Origin: Datisca glomerata
Lineage: Eukaryota; Streptophyta; Magnoliopsida; Cucurbitales; Datiscaceae
Length of the DNA: 64,000 nucleotides
Direction of reading: 5' to 3'
Assembly (NCBI GenBank): GCA_003255025.1
Contig: QANY01005643.1
Coordinates: 186,001 to 250,000, forward strand
The position numbers were made by a program, and so were the translations under genes. The notes under the pieces were generated by a model that worked only from the letters and a program-made list of their open reading frames with translations, made no database searches and was not told where the DNA came from. Within the stretch, counting starts at the first letter, position 1. Every line of letters begins with the position of its first letter. Of this stretch, positions 11,640 through 23,599 are shown piece after piece.

Positions 11640-13480
11640 CACTCTTGAAAGTTCCTAAGAAACATTGGCACTGTAGTGACATCCCAATTATTGAACTTAG
11701 AGTTACGGTAACCATGATATATGAACACATCGATACATTGCAACCATCGAAACATTCACCACATCAAGTTGTTCCATTATCACATGAAGAGAGATGCTCC
11801 ACAGAATTTATCCTGGTATTTTCATGCTCTAGTGGATAGTTAAAACTAACTACGGGTTGTTATCAGCTTTCTTGAAGTTTAGCCAACTGGCTTTGATTAA
11901 CATTTGAACTCTAGCGTTCAACGTTGTGCAATTTTGAATGTCTTATCACCCCAGCATGATAATCACATCGAGCAGTTAGATCATACCACCCAGGATATGG
12001 TGGTTAGAAAGGCTCGTAAGCGACTGACACCAACTAGTTATTCTTTATTAATTGTGATAATAATTGTGTATAGGACATCGAAAATGGGTCATATTGGACA
12101 AACCGTTGGTTATTCATATTCCCCCTTTGAGTCTGATCAACCTAAACAACATTTACTGGTGAGTTGGTGGTTTCACATCGAATCTTGGATTGTTTTGAAA
12201 TGTTGATGGTTGGGAGTGATAATTGTATGCCACTTACGAGGTATTTACGACACATGATGTCGCAGATTTAGGTCATTCACAGCTTGTGATGGATACAAAA
12301 AATTAATTGTTTATACATATCCATCTTTTTTCTTCGAGGGCGGGTCTTTTCCTACGGAGGACGCTTCTGACACAGCTTCTGAAATTCTACCATTTTTTAT
12401 CTCATATTCTATTTTTCATTAATCACTATCATATCAAAAAACATGTTTGAAGCATTCTCAATCATTCTATTATAGAATAGAGACCTCAAGGTATTGATGA
12501 AGATTGAGGTCATTTCTTTTTATGATAAGACGGGTTACACCTAAGCGACTAATTCCCTCTACCTTTGCACATATTCTTTAAAGTTTTTAGTATGCTTTTT
12601 CTCCAACCTTTGCAGATCAAGACGATCAGGAGATATGTCTATGTTGTACTTGTACTGTCTTAAGAAAGCGCTAGCTAAATCTTTCCACCTTTGAATATGT
12701 TGGCTATCCAATTGGATGTACCAGTGAGATGTCGCCCCCATCAAACTCTCTTAGAAAAAATGGATCAACAACTTATCATCATGCGTGCATGCCGCCATCT
12801 TTCTGCAATTCATAATAAGGTTACTCTTAGGGCTTGTGCTACCATCATATTTTTCAATCTCAGGTAGTTTGAATTTATGAGGGATGGTTACCTCTGGGAC
12901 CAAGCACAACTAGGTTGCATCAATGGTACCGTACGCATTTGATCCTCCAATAGCATGCAACCTCTCTTCTAGAAAATCTAACTAATCTCTCGACAGTGGA
13001 TTTTCGCTTAGCTTGGTAACAGATCTCTGTGATTTTGAGTCATCAAGATCATGTATGATGATTCGCTCATTATCATGTTCTCCTTGTGGAGTGTAAACTT
13101 GATTGTGGCTAGGTGCCAATGTTGGGGTGTTATACTCAGTTTTTCCTGAACGCATCAGTTCATAGGGATTTGGAAGTGGTTAGTGCTAGACATTTACTGG
13201 TATCGACAGAGCACGATGGAATTGGTCTGCCCGATGACGTCAGTATGTTAGAATGAATATAGGAAGGTAAAGTGAAGTATCATTTAGAAATTGATCCTGT
13301 GACGATCGATCCCCTTGACTCTCAAAACAGGCTTTTCCTTTGTTAGTGGCAAGGAGTTCCATGACTCTGGCCATTTTCTCTTTCAACTCTGTTATTTCTT
13401 ACCTCATTTCCGCTTGTGATTGCGCTTTTTCTTGCTCATCCATAACTCTAGCTTAAGATCGTGTTTTCTTAGGATGATGG
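11640..13480 (-). pseudogene. Ty3/gypsy gag (capsid/nucleocapsid) pseudogene
   Basis: Gag forms the particle that packages element RNA. On the minus strand several frames give a recognisable series: a coiled start (ELKEKMARVMELLATN, about 13400), PHKFKLPEIEKYDGS (about 12880), MNCRKMAACTHDDKLLIHFF (about 12790), then the best-preserved block MGATSHWYIQLDSQH..RWKDLASAFLRQYKYNID (12744-12640). It continues as FYNRMIE, MSYTQLLSQLIKN, PPYPGWYD and the Tat-type CDYHAGVIRHS motif near 11960-12010. Stops and shifts break it repeatedly. It follows the primer site by about 800 bp on the element strand, as expected for the first gene. Confidence 0.82.
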
Positions 13481-13796
13481 AAGTGAGCTTTTTTATTTCC
13501 TTTTTTAAAAAAAAATTGATGAAACCATCTAGATTAATGCATGCATGAAGGAATGAACTTACAATGCATGAAGGAAAGAATGGACAAATAATGCTTGAAG
13601 CGAATAATGAATCATATAATGCATGAAGAAATAATGAGCTTATGTTGAATGAAATGGAGACAAATCATGAATTTAAATCACGTAATGGAGAATGTTAATG
13701 TCAATGCTAAAAAAAATATAAAGAGAAAAATATTTTGTCATTAAAAAAATTATTGAACTTGTATGCTAAAATGGAAACAATATTAATGTTGCATGA

Positions 13797-13880
13797 AGTA
13801 TTGAAAATGATATATCTATAACGATGATGATGATGAGGATGAGGATGAGGATGATATGATGATGATGATGATGAGGATAG
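13797..13880. repeat. GAT/GAG-GAT microsatellite
   Basis: A run of gatgatgaggatgagg-type trinucleotides lies in the leader between the LTR and gag of the Tat/Ogre-type element. The Ser/His-rich open frame on the opposite strand is only a translation of this repeat. Confidence 0.8.
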
Positions 13881-14283
13881 CTCATAAAAAAGTATGACAG
13901 TTAAAAGATAACACACAATAATTCAAGCGGAGTAAGTTTTTACCAAGCTCCCTAGTTGTCCACACTATTACACAAGCGGAGTAATAGGGGGCCCAGACGG
14001 TATCACGAAAGTGTTGACCTGGGTAAGAACTTCCATGAGCTTGCACGAGAACTGCAATTCCATGAAGGCATTCCACTACTCATTCTCATTAATCCTAAAG
14101 GAAAAGCCCGGGTTCGGGGATAGTGTATGTGTGCGAAATTAGAAATTATACAAATAAATATAAAATATAGACACAAACTATATACAACTACAAGTATGAA
14201 TAAGAACAACAATTAATCACACGGCATATGATAAAATTTTGACTTTACTCTCTATCGATCTAAATATGGTTAGAATGATTGCG

Positions 14284-14301
14284 TCCCTAGTGGAGTCACC
14301 A
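14284..14301 (-). other. Primer-binding site resembling the tRNA-Arg 3' end
   Basis: The minus strand reads TGGTGACTCCACTAGGGA nine bases inside the LTR flank. The Ogre-type site known to me is TGGCGACTCCACTGGGGA, so this copy differs at two bases, both transitions. It identifies the upper LTR as the 5' LTR and supports the Tat/Ogre placement. Confidence 0.75.
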
Positions 14302-14314
14302 AGTTGTCACTGTG

Positions 14315-16551
14315 TGCACGCGACACAGAGTGGAGATTGAAAAAGTCATTTTTGGAAAAGAAAAGAAATCTAAAGTCGCCATCAATCATTTTAGGGTATG
14401 ATCGGTCACCCAATTGTAAAACAATTTTTTTTATCTACAAACACTCAAAGTTAGTTCGGAAGTCATTTGTGTGTGGGGAAGATATTAGCACCACACAACA
14501 CCCATTATTAAAATGGTTATCAAATTTAATTAAATACTATCCAAATTATGTTTTAAAAACAATGTTAAAGAGAATTAATTTTGAATGCCCCATTAGATAT
14601 GTCTTGTATCATAAAATGAAATAAAATAATTGACATTTAATGGGTGGTACAAAGATCATTGAAAAACAATTCATTTTTTATTTTTAATATTTTTTGAAAA
14701 TCAAAGCATTATCGGAGTTTTTCTCTGCATCCCAAAAATAACTCTTCAGCTTAGTAATTTGAGAAATTTAGTATCCCAAAAAACTCAAAATTCATCATAG
14801 GATTTTTTTAGTGCAAACTAAATAGTGGAATTAACAAAATTTAAATCTAATTGCTAAGATTGTAATTCACACATATATGAATATTAGTTGTAATAATAAG
14901 AGAATGAGATAAGAATCAACTTATAAACATGACAATATGACAATGATTCATAAATAAATAAGAAATAAGAAAAACAACAATTATAAAAAAATGGGTAAAA
15001 GAAAAGTTAGAAATATATGATAAATTTGATGAGAATGTATAGAGTATAAAAGAAATGAATAGTATGTGAAACATGTAAAGAAGATGCATAAAAATATAAA
15101 TTTGAAATAAACACTAATATATGTTAATAAAATAATAAAAATGAAAAATAAGATACATTAGAAAAAAAAGAAAAAAAAATGAAAGGGGAGGGGGGGAGAG
15201 GGTGTTCACCCTATGTTGCTCGACAGAGGCTGAATTACCCTTTGTTTAAACAGAGGGTGTTTACCCTCTATCAAACACTTTATACAAAATTTAATCAAAC
15301 GTTATTTTATCGGTCAAACATTTAAAAAAATATAATTATACTATTATAAAAATATAAATATTAAATAAATTAATTTATGTAAATGTTTAATTTTATTAAG
15401 ATAATATATACATACATATATACATATGTAAATACATAATTAACATAAATATACAATTTTTGACTGCATAGCCTACTAGTTACCATTATTTTCCTATCTT
15501 TAATAATTGCTATGCAAATAACAAAAGAGAAATTTAGGATGGTAACTAGTTAAACCGAGTGTCACGACAAAACAATGAATAAAATTTTAAAATAAAATAT
15601 TTTTTTATATAAATATACCCATTTTTATCTTGGACTACTTAGTTCACTAATTATCATAATTTTCTTTCTTCCTTCATTGCTAATCAAATAGTTGACGAAT
15701 GATCATGGATGGTAACTAGTTCAAACAAGTGTTACTAAAAATGATAAGACTTGTGGTAACTTAAAAAATTAAAGTTTAAATATTTGCATAATTTTTATAT
15801 AGATGTTTAAGTCTCTATTTTATGCATTTTTATATCTGAGAAATTATCATAGTAGATTTTTACAATAAATATACAATTTCAACTCATTAAAGGGTTGCTT
15901 CATATTGAATTAATTTGCACCCCTCAAAGACTTTATCTTCATTCTCATTGATTCAGTTGATTACAAATATATCTCATTATCAAATTTATATGAAAATCAT
16001 CAATGCATAAAAATAAAGTTCAAGATTAAGAGTAAAAAGATGAAGAATGAGGAACAAACACTTATATATGAAAAATGAAAGAAATAGTATGCATTACATG
16101 AGTATAGATGAGAGATGATGGAAAATAATGAACAAGATATATTATTAGCTAAATATGCAAGAAATTTAAATTATCTTAAGAAAAAAAATGAGAGAAGATG
16201 AATAGAAATGTAAACTCTTATTCTCTCTATCTTGAAAAATCTCTCATATTTCTCACATACACTCTCTAAAAGATTTCCTCTCATTCTCTCTCAAGACCTC
16301 TCTTTTTCTTTAAAAAATGATCTCATTTTAAGTGAAGACATCCTCTCTATTTATAGATAAATTTAGAACTTCACTTTTTAATTTTAGTCTTGATGCTTTT
16401 TTTATTTTTTTAGTCAGTGGACTCTCTTTTTCATTTTTAATTCATGGGCTATTTTTCTATCTCATGATACATATAGTATTAACTACTATATGAATCAAAA
16501 ATAAAATGTATATATTTTAAATATTGGATCAGATAAAATATGTTATCTATG
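14315..16551 (-). repeat. LTR of the Tat/Ogre-type element (5' LTR in element orientation)
   Basis: This is the partner of 6391-8543, slightly longer through small insertions (for example about 15200-15260 and 16255-16310). On the minus strand it should open TGTAGATA like its partner but reads CATAGATA, so its terminal dinucleotide is mutated. It ends next to the primer-binding site. Confidence 0.85.
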
Positions 16552-17504
16552 AAGTTGTAGTCGAAAGTCAATCTCTTCATTCGAAACTGTTCATCCGTGC
16601 GACACGGAATTAGGATTTAAAACATTATTTAAAATAACAAATTAAGGAAATAAAAAAATTATCCTGGGAACATGATTGATGATTCCATTAAATCTTCCAA
16701 ATAAGACAAGTAAAGCTTGTATATATTCATGACTAGAGAGTGGTTCTGATCTGTAAGCTGTAGCGGCCGCGGATTCTCATATAAAAAAAATCAACTGTCA
16801 AAAAAGATGGTCTTAGACGGTTCTGATGAAGACCTTTACCAACTCCTTTAACGTCTCACTTTGTCTTATTCATAAGCTCCAGCTCCCCCACTATTTTACT
16901 GATTTTGATAGACACCATCAAATAGTTAATAGTTAATGGCACAGAGCACATTTTTGGACATTAATACTGAAAATTCTCCATCACGCGTACAGGCTTGCAT
17001 ATTTATATATCTTATCACATGAAAATGTAGCATTGACTTTAATGACATATTAAAATTTTAGAATCTCTTTAAAGTTAAAAATTAACTTGAGAGTTGAGTA
17101 TTATTCTAAATTTATATTCTTTATTTAATATTTCTAGTTAGCTGATATAGGATTATTTACTCAATAGTTTTTATTGAACATTTAAACATATTTGTTAAAC
17201 CCCTTTAACACATTAATTGACAAAAAAATTTGGTTAACCTTTTATTTGTTGAACCCTGAACATATGTAGAACCTCTTCAACAAATTATTAAACCTCACGG
17301 CATCAATACAGGAAAATACAACCCCCGCATTGTAAAATTTTTCATAGTTAATACAAGTAATTTTATTTAATAGATTAGTCAATACACAATACGATACACG
17401 TGTAATTTTACTAATTTTGACAGTCACCATTCAATAGTTAATACAAACAACTTTATTTAATATGATAAGTCAAACATAAAATGACATAGGTGTAATTTAA
17501 ATCT
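16552..17504. other. Intergenic DNA with duplicated block A2
   Basis: About 16640-16915 aligns with 61505-61775; shared words include 'ataagacaagtaaa', 'atggtcttag' and 'gacctttaccaactcc'. Two short related repeats (around 17340-17400 and 17400-17470) contain 'tagttaatacaa' and 'attttactaattttgacag', and the latter matches block B near 61750. No coding sequence is visible. Confidence 0.6.
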
Positions 17505-18925
17505 ATTGCATTTTTATTTATGGTTATTACTTATAATTATGTTGTTTATTTGAACTAAAAATAAATATATTTAGTATCATAAAAAATCATGACAATATTA
17601 TATTATTATTTTTTATGATATCTTATCATTGGACCGTAGAACATCATGACTGTTTTTAAAAAAAATTAAGAGTATGTAATATAAATGTACTCTCAAAACA
17701 CAAAAGAAAACGTGATGTCTTTTATATTAAATTATCTATTTAATCTTTTATTTTAAACTTAATCATTTGTATTGTAAATTTTATTTTTTTTATTTGTAAA
17801 TGTTGTATAATTATATTCCTGTAACATACTAAGTATACTGATATATAAAATATAACATAACTAAAATTCTAAAAGTGTGTTTAAAATTGAATTGCATTTT
17901 AAGTTTTTTAGAGCCAATTTATTTTTCCTCTATATTAAATTAAATTAGTAGAAAACAATAGCTTTATCTATATTTTTTTAAATAACTTGTTAAAATTCAT
18001 TTTAAAGTTACCTAATTAACTTAATTTTTTTATTAATAATTTTTTAAATTCATTAAATTGGTGAATGTATTTTAAAAAATGCTTAGTTTGATCAATTTAA
18101 TTTAATTTTTGACATAGATAATTATTAAATATCACATGTAAATTAAAATGTTACTTTGGATAATGAGTAAAAAATAAGTGCGCAAAATACGCTCATGCAA
18201 TCCCAAGTCACCGGTCCTCTATTCATCTTACTAGAGGTGTGAATAATAAGACCACCATCACAACCTTCTCCCTTGTGTCCCTATCATATACTAAGGTAGG
18301 GCAATTGCTTGAGTTTTTCAACCGCCCCTTAGCCTGGTGCTCATGACACGCTACAGAACCTCCACCGTGTCGAGGGGACCAAGCAGGGCATAACTAGCGT
18401 CATAGGAGTTGACTCAGCGCGTCAATGGCTTTGTGATGCACAAGAGTAATCCAATAGCTTGTTTAAGCCCTGAAGCAACATCTTATGCCTTATTATTCCT
18501 CCTACTCATCTACATAACATCTTCCTTCAACTAGCCCTCATGATCTAATAAGAAGCAAAAATATTTCTCGTCTGCTCCCCAACATGCGATGCATATGCAA
18601 TTGAGCCAGTTGTATTTTTAGTTATAATTATTACTTAATCATGTTGTGTTATATGAATTGAAAAGAATGTATTTAGCATCATAATATTTGTTCTTAACTT
18701 ATGTGAGTCTAATCAAAATAATGTTACATTATTATTATTTTTATTTATTGATGTATTTTTATTCAACCAAGTTATAAAACACATCTATGTTTTCAGGGGA
18801 AAATATAAGAGTATATAATTAAATTGTGCTCTAAAAATGATGTTGTATCATGTGAATTGAAAAGAATGTATTTAGCATCACATTGTTTATTTTTAATTTA
18901 TGTGAGTCCAATCAAGACAATGTTA

Positions 18926-18956
<31 letters not shown>

Positions 18957-19575
18957 TACTGATATATTTTTATTTAACCAAATTATAACACATATGTATG
19001 TTTTCATGAAAAAATATAAGAGTATATAATAGAAACGTGCTCTAAAAAATTAAAAGAAAAAGTAACCTCATTAGAATTAAATTATATGTTTCATGTTCGT
19101 TTTAAACTTGATCTTCTTTTTTTGTTTGTATACAACTTTAATTTTTTGTTTGTGATTTTTGTGTAACAGTATTTATATAATATTCTAATTATACAAATAT
19201 ATAAAATATAGTCTAATTAAAGTTTCTCAAAGTGTGTTATAATGGAAGTATATCTTAAATTATATTACTTAAAATTTTTAGAGAAAATTCACTTTTTCTC
19301 TATATTAAAAAAACTAGTAGAAAATTGTTGTTCTCTTTAAAGTTTCAAAAAACTTTCTATGATTCGTTCAAAATTATCAAATTAAAATTAGTCTTCAACT
19401 TTTTTATTAATAACTTAATTTTTTTTCCAAAATCATTAAATAAGTGAATAATTTTAAAAAAAAATTAGTGCCTACTTTAGTCACATTATTATTTTAAAAA
19501 GTAACCAATTATCAAATGTCACATGTAAATTAAAATATTCTCTCGGATAATGTATTAATAATAATTGAACAAAAT
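17505..19575. repeat. Three-copy repeat of a roughly 0.7 kb AT-rich unit, middle copy partial
   Basis: Copy 1 is about 17505-18178, copy 2 (5' part only) about 18606-18837 and copy 3 about 18838-19575. Landmarks recur in order: a gttgt..tat..gaa..aaat opening, 'tttagtatcat/tttagcatca', 'aagagtat(g/a)taat', a run with 'tttttattaataa' and a closing 'atcacatgtaaattaaaat'. Copy 3 carries an (ATT)n expansion near 18930-18957. The second upstream copy near 61.8 kb lacks this array, so it arose or was inserted after the large duplication, or was lost there. Confidence 0.7.
18179..18605. other. Unassigned block of higher GC between repeat copies
   Basis: This 0.43 kb block is clearly richer in G and C than its surroundings and separates copy 1 from the partial copy 2 of the AT-rich repeat. 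It has no long open frame and no terminal repeats that I can see. Base composition suggests an insertion of different origin, perhaps an eroded coding fragment, but no family is recognised. Confidence 0.4.
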
Positions 19576-19761
19576 TATTCAAAAATGATTCTAATCTCCT
19601 TCCCTACTTTAGTATGTTGTAGATCATAGATTACTTTTTACCGTGTTATTTTGTCGAAAAGCACACAGCGATTGTGGACAATAGGTTTGGAATGTACGTA
19701 CTAGAGGGGACAAAATCTTCTAACTTGGAGACACCTTTTGGATTAGGCCTAAGAGGACAAA

Positions 19762-20175
19762 CACTACAACAAAAAAAATGCTACGATAGCGGCCATAAAC
19801 GTTATCATAGGGTTTCGATTGCATTTCTGAAAACGCGATGTATATCGACGTTATTAAGAGTCCGCTACCTATGATATCATTTTTAAACGCTATTTAAAAA
19901 CCTACAAAAATGCTATCAAAAGCTTTTTATAGCATTTTTTAAACGCTATCAAACATTTTTCATAGCGTTTAAAAAATCCTATAAAAGCCTTTCATAGCCT
20001 TTTAAAAATGTTGTACAAAGCCTTTTAAGTTCTATAAACACTGGAGTAGGTCTCTTATAGCATTTTACAAATGATATCGTTGGTCTTTCATAGCCTTTGA
20101 TAAATGTTATCGTAGGTCTTTCATAGCCTTTTATAAACGCTATTGTAGGTCTTTCATAGCATTTTTCATTATTGT
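19762..20175. repeat. CACTA subterminal repeat region
   Basis: At least eight degenerate copies of a short motif occur here, such as 'tttcatagccttt', 'aaacgctatc' and 'atagcatttt', in both orientations. The right end carries related 'tagcgttttgatagaaaac' (24538-24556). In CACTA elements such motifs bind the transposase; that role is inferred here from position and repetition. Confidence 0.75.
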
Positions 20176-21220
20176 TTTGTTAATGTTATTAAATATTTTT
20201 TATAACTTTTTTATTACTTATACTTACAATTGTACAAATATAAAAACATAAATAACTTTTCAAAAATATTCATGAAATAAGAAAATCACACATTATTTTA
20301 TTTAATTAGTCAAAGTTGTTACATACTAATTGTCTACTAGAAATCACATCTCAGATGATAATTACATATTGATTTTTACATAGAGCAAGCAAAAGTAAAT
20401 TATAAAAAAAAAACTAAAATCTAGTATAAATTCACATCTAGGTACTGAAGGTGGAGGTTTCCTAGGAGGTCCATTTGGTGATTTTTCTTGGTGAGTAGTT
20501 GGCGACGTGGGTAACTGCCTTGGTGATACTTCAGACAAGATTAAAGGGATGTGCCAAAGTATGGATGATCCATTCAGATGAAAGAGCAAGCCTCCTATTC
20601 CAAATAGTACAATCTAAATGATCAACAACTAAGAAATGACTTATTAGAAAAGGAAGTTAAGAATTAGTGGCATACTTACAACATTTCATGATATAGTATA
20701 GTAGTTGGTAGAGAGCAACCAAATTCTGATATTTAACTGCAAATCAAGTTTATTATCTTCTATCTCAAAATGCTACATTTAACAAGCAACCAAATTTATC
20801 TAAATAATATCTTATAAGACCATAACAAAGTTTAAGTGACAGAGAAGGTTCATAACAACACAAAACCTTTCAAATTTATCCATTCCCTCACCCAAAAAAG
20901 AAAAAAAGAAGAAAATAGATTAAATATGAATTGCATGTAAGTATAAGGATTATATTGAAATATACATACCATGTAATAGGATACTCAGAGACGTTAAGAT
21001 ATTTGATACTAAATCTACTACCAAATTTTAGAGTTTAGCATGTAGTTCACTCCTTGTATATTAGTTGATGGAAGAATGATGGTCAAATAAGAAAATAAGA
21101 TTAAATAAAAAGGATAGGAAACTGTTTACAAAATTAACATCATAGTAACATGTAGCTAAATGTGTTTGGCACAAGCTTATAAGAACTACACTTAACTTAG
21201 CACATGCAAAATTGCATCAA

Positions 21221-21256
21221 CCCCCCCCCCCCCCCCCCNCCCCCCCCCCCCCCCCC
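21221..21256. other. Poly-C homopolymer with one undetermined base
   Basis: There are 35 C residues with a single N at 21239. The tract lies inside the CACTA element. Together with the poly-G tract at 4617-4661 it points to a recurrent base-calling or finishing problem. Confidence 0.9.
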
Positions 21257-22530
21257 GCAACGCTTTCAAACCCCATTTTAACGAGAATAGTCCTTTAGTA
21301 AAACTAATGAGGCTTCTAGCTAGGCACAGTTTAAATAGTCAACATATGTTAATAAGCAATACCCTATATCTAACTATATCTTGTATATATTCATCATTTT
21401 ACTCAATCATTCAATAAGAGAAAATCTAACTAAAAATGCAAAGAAGCAAGCTGCTAGTTCAATAAAAACTTGAAAAACCATTTCTCTATATCCAATTAAA
21501 AATTAGCAAAGACTTCTTAAATGTATACCTCCATCTTCAAGCGTTGTACATGGTGAAGGAGCACCTTGGCAGGGTAACTACCTTGGTGAAGCTTTAGGAA
21601 TCGTTGTCCTTGGCTATATGAGCACCTTGTGGGTTGCTTGCTTCTGTTGATTTTAATCTTAATTGATACTCTCTATGCAGACATGTCATCCAATATTATC
21701 TAGAAAAAATGTTAAATATTATAGTAACCTCCAAAAACTATATAAAACGCTCTAACAGTCAACATGAGTACATGTGAGATAAGGACTTAACTGATTTAAA
21801 ACCTCCATGAAATGAAAGTTTATGTCATATATAATCTACTTAAAAGATAAATTTTAGTAATCATATAGCAGCAATAGAAATAATGTTCTTCTATGTGTAT
21901 AATCCAAAGTTAAGGTCCAAAAAATGAATGAAACTAAACAATGGAAGAGATAGATTCCAAGTCTCTCCTACCCACTTTCAACGCTTATCCCTATGTACTA
22001 AAACATGCCGGGAAATGAACTAACCATGCCACGGAAATGATAAATATAAGAACTATTATAGTTCAAAGGCACGAACACAAACAACAAGAAAGCTATTATT
22101 TTCTAAACCAATGGGTAGATAACTATACCTGCTATTTAAAGTCCATCCAAAATTACTCATCATTTAGTAATATCTATTTCATATGGTATAAAAAACCCTT
22201 CCAATGCAAACTCCACCTACAATTAGGTATTACAACAGCAAGTATGACAATTTGGATCAAGAATTTTGTGTAATTCTTGGCTCTCTTCTTAGAAGTCATT
22301 ACTTAAAAGTAAACAAGCCTAGAATGGCATAGTTGCAAGAGTAACTTATATCAATAAAAACCACGTACATGATTTACATTTTGAAAACAGTGAAATACAT
22401 ACAAAAAGAAGAAAGAAAAAAGCACAAGCATGGGGAACTAGATCACCCAAAGTCAAAGGGACAAAAAGAAAAACTATACAATTGCCAAAAGAAACCACAA
22501 TATAATTTATCTATCATGTTAGCAGCTTAC

Positions 22531-22638
22531 CTATGAGAAATGTTGATGAGAAACATCAGGGAAACAAGATATGACACCAATAGCTCGACACGCAGCTGCC
22601 CTTACTGAAGGCACCTCATCATTATGAAAAGCATTCAC
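22531..22638 (-). pseudogene. Captured exon resembling plant HEAT-repeat protein (HEATR6/DUF4042-like)
   Basis: On the minus strand a 108-bp segment lies between an AG acceptor (22640-22639) and a GT donor (22530-22529, GTAAGC). It translates without internal stop as VNAFHNDEVPSVRAAACRAI, then GVISCFPDVSHQHFS, then TAG as its last codon. The block with VPSVRAAACRAIG matches my recollection of the conserved HEAT/ARM helices of the plant HEAT repeat-containing protein 6 family. Being an isolated exon inside a CACTA element it is probably a transduplicated fragment. The closing TAG may be a mutated CAG. I did not recognise neighbouring exons of the same gene. Confidence 0.6.
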
Positions 22639-23599
22639 CTACGAAAGATGTTTAACAAACATATAGACTATTGAAATCATTTGCCAAATTATAAAGTCTA
22701 AATGTATATTAAACTAGAAAGAATCTCAACCACAATCCTACAATAAATTCAACTCAAATTGTTTCAAAAGAAAATTGAGTACATTTTATCTATCCCATTT
22801 CTTGTTTTACTTCCACAATGCTACAATCAATTAGCTGAAATTCCACATAACTTCCAACCTCATGGTGATCACCACTGTTATATTTTTACATATTGCTTAT
22901 ATAAGTGTACATATGCACTGCGGGCACACCAGTTAATTACATGCAAATGCATATATGTATTGATCGATATAGCTCGGTTCCAACATAGTTTAGCATAGTT
23001 AATGCATTCTCATGTTTGTCATGAGCTTTGAATGTCATTTTTACCTGAAGTTATCTCCCATTTATCTTTATGTCGTAACAATTACAGTCATTCAACTTGA
23101 GGTACTTAGACCAAAACTAATTTCTGGATACCAGTCACTTGCCTCAAAACTAAGGAGAACGTGAGCAGTACATCCACTTTCAAATCAGGCTAATAAGTTG
23201 ATAGAGGTAATTTTCAATTAGGAAAAAATGACTGAAATGAAGACCCACTTGTACTTCATGTAACTTAGCACTAAGTGGATGGATAGAAAACCATTCATGA
23301 AAACTAGAAAGCTTGGCAATACCTAATTCTTGATGGGAGAGCCGTCCTATTCTGCAATAGCAAGAATCTAAAAGTAGAAACAAAGTCTATGTTAAAATTA
23401 TCTCCCTGGAATAACAAATCAAACCAACCACAAGACTCAATTCAAACTCAAAGTCACGAAAGTAAACATTTTCTTGCAAAAATACAAAGAGTCATAAAAG
23501 CAAGCCTTTTGACAGTTAGAATCACAAATCGAACTCAAAATTCATCTCAGCTACTAAATCACTCCCTCAAACTTCTAACATTAATCCAACTAGATGAAA

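Larger units (their letters stand above)
6391..16551 (-). mobile_element. Ty3/gypsy LTR retrotransposon of the Tat/Ogre type, gag present, no pol found
   Basis: Two directly repeated ends (6391-8543 and 14315-16551) flank about 5.8 kb. Read on the minus strand the order is LTR, primer-binding site resembling the tRNA-Arg 3' end (14284-14301), gag (about 13480-11640), a 2.5 kb stretch without coding signal, a tandem array (8693-9119), a polypurine tract (8544-8560) and the second LTR starting TGTAGATA. Very long LTRs, a tRNA-Arg primer and 3' tandem repeats next to the PPT are traits of the Tat/Ogre lineage. I find no protease, RT, RNase H or integrase. A target duplication is not visible: taacg on the left and aagtt on the right do not match. 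Confidence 0.82.

Noticed and set aside
13707..13916. Minus-strand frame with poly-Ser and His-Pro repeats
   Set aside because: It only translates the GAT-type microsatellite at 13797-13880.
6386..16560. Target-site duplication for the Tat/Ogre-type element
   Set aside because: The five bases left (taacg) and right (aagtt) of the LTRs do not match; no alternative border gave a convincing pair.
16763..16770. NotI site gcggccgc that might indicate cloning vector
   Set aside because: The surrounding sequence aligns with the paralogous block near 61.6 kb (atcgccggggattc at the same place), so it is genomic.
20362..20589. Proline-rich minus-strand frame in the CACTA element
   Set aside because: Short, low complexity at the 3' side, no splice context or family motif; not enough to call a captured exon.
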